Of a stretch of 64,000 bases of DNA, positions 63,915 through 64,000 are shown one piece after another. A model generated the notes under the pieces. The model was not told where the DNA came from. It saw nothing but the letters and a program-made list of their open reading frames with translations, and ran no database searches. Positions within the stretch are counted from its first letter, which is position 1, and every line of letters begins with the position of its first letter. The position numbers and the translations under genes were made by a program. The stretch spans positions 3,348,001 to 3,412,000 of the forward strand of contig NZ_CP046654.1 in assembly GCF_009759685.1 (NCBI RefSeq), written 5' to 3'. The DNA comes from Acinetobacter baumannii (GTDB lineage Bacteria > Pseudomonadota > Gammaproteobacteria > Pseudomonadales > Moraxellaceae).

Positions 63915-64000
63915 ATGGACACAATTGAAACTTTAGCTTTACAAGCGATTAATGCCGAAAACCCAAGAGAAATTCGTAATTTGCTTGGTCAGTTTGCAAC
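63915..64000 (+). CDS. iifD: Flavin reductase (IifD/StyB-like), 5' end only
   Basis: The first 28 codons of a gene cut by the window edge. The encoded start MDTIETLALQAINAENPREI is followed by RNLLGQFA, the usual opening of the flavin reductase-like domain (LGQFATGV in family members). AGGGAGA lies nine bases before the ATG. In two-component monooxygenases the reductase gene sits next to the oxygenase, as here. Confidence 0.7.
   Translation, partial: MDTIETLALQAINAENPREIRNLLGQFA

Overview
The window reads as chromosomal DNA of a soil or opportunistic Acinetobacter, most likely from the calcoaceticus-baumannii group. It is AT-rich with long AT-rich intergenic gaps and uses ATG, GTG and TTG starts. 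The genus call is inference from gene content, protein style and gene order: an acetoin cluster with its own lipA, sco genes beside atoE, and an indole cluster of iif type. I see no rRNA, tRNA, CRISPR array, phage or insertion sequence.

Layout. 0-6 kb is conserved housekeeping: metZ, a small membrane protein, ybaB, recR, a shortened rnd overlapping prmB, and aroC. 6-9.5 kb holds a membrane diguanylate cyclase, a TenA/PqqC-like protein and a GAF plus winged-helix regulator. 9.7-17.9 kb is a complete acetoin and 2,3-butanediol catabolic cluster (lipA; acoA, acoB, acoC, E3, acetoin reductase, butanediol dehydrogenase). 17.9-23.8 kb holds a bestrophin and a sulfide/persulfide detoxification module: a sigma-54 activator, divergent persulfide dioxygenase, a Blh-SQR fusion and a TauE-type exporter. 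The module has a clear -24/-12 promoter, tandem upstream palindromes and an imperfect tandem repeat inside the operon.

23.9-29.4 kb is a mixed accessory stretch: a homoserine dehydrogenase-like enzyme, an EamA exporter, AraC and HxlR regulators, an azoreductase and a chromate transporter. 29.6-40.9 kb is the least explained region. A GntR regulator heads a tightly packed operon encoding an AprA-like flavoprotein, an AprB-like ferredoxin, an ABC importer whose binding protein has an unusual tail, a HEAT-repeat protein and a CxCxxC zinc-type small protein. An MFS gene and a TonB-dependent receptor follow. I infer a dedicated import and redox pathway for an unknown, perhaps sulfur-containing, substrate.

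41-58 kb holds aspA, small unknown proteins, three LysR regulators, short-chain fatty acid and ketone-body genes (thiolase, AtoE, ScoB, ScoA) and, after a patch of lipoprotein, DoxX and TetR genes, a GntP permease with 3-hydroxybutyrate dehydrogenase. Together these would take 3-hydroxybutyrate to acetoacetate, acetoacetyl-CoA and acetyl-CoA. 57.8-64 kb matches an indole-to-anthranilate (iif-type) cluster: an AraC/XylS regulator behind a sigma-54-like promoter, an aromatic acid MFS transporter, and iifA, iifB, iifC and the start of iifD. A TGCA-N6-GGNTA direct repeat lies in the iifA promoter. The last gene is cut by the window edge.
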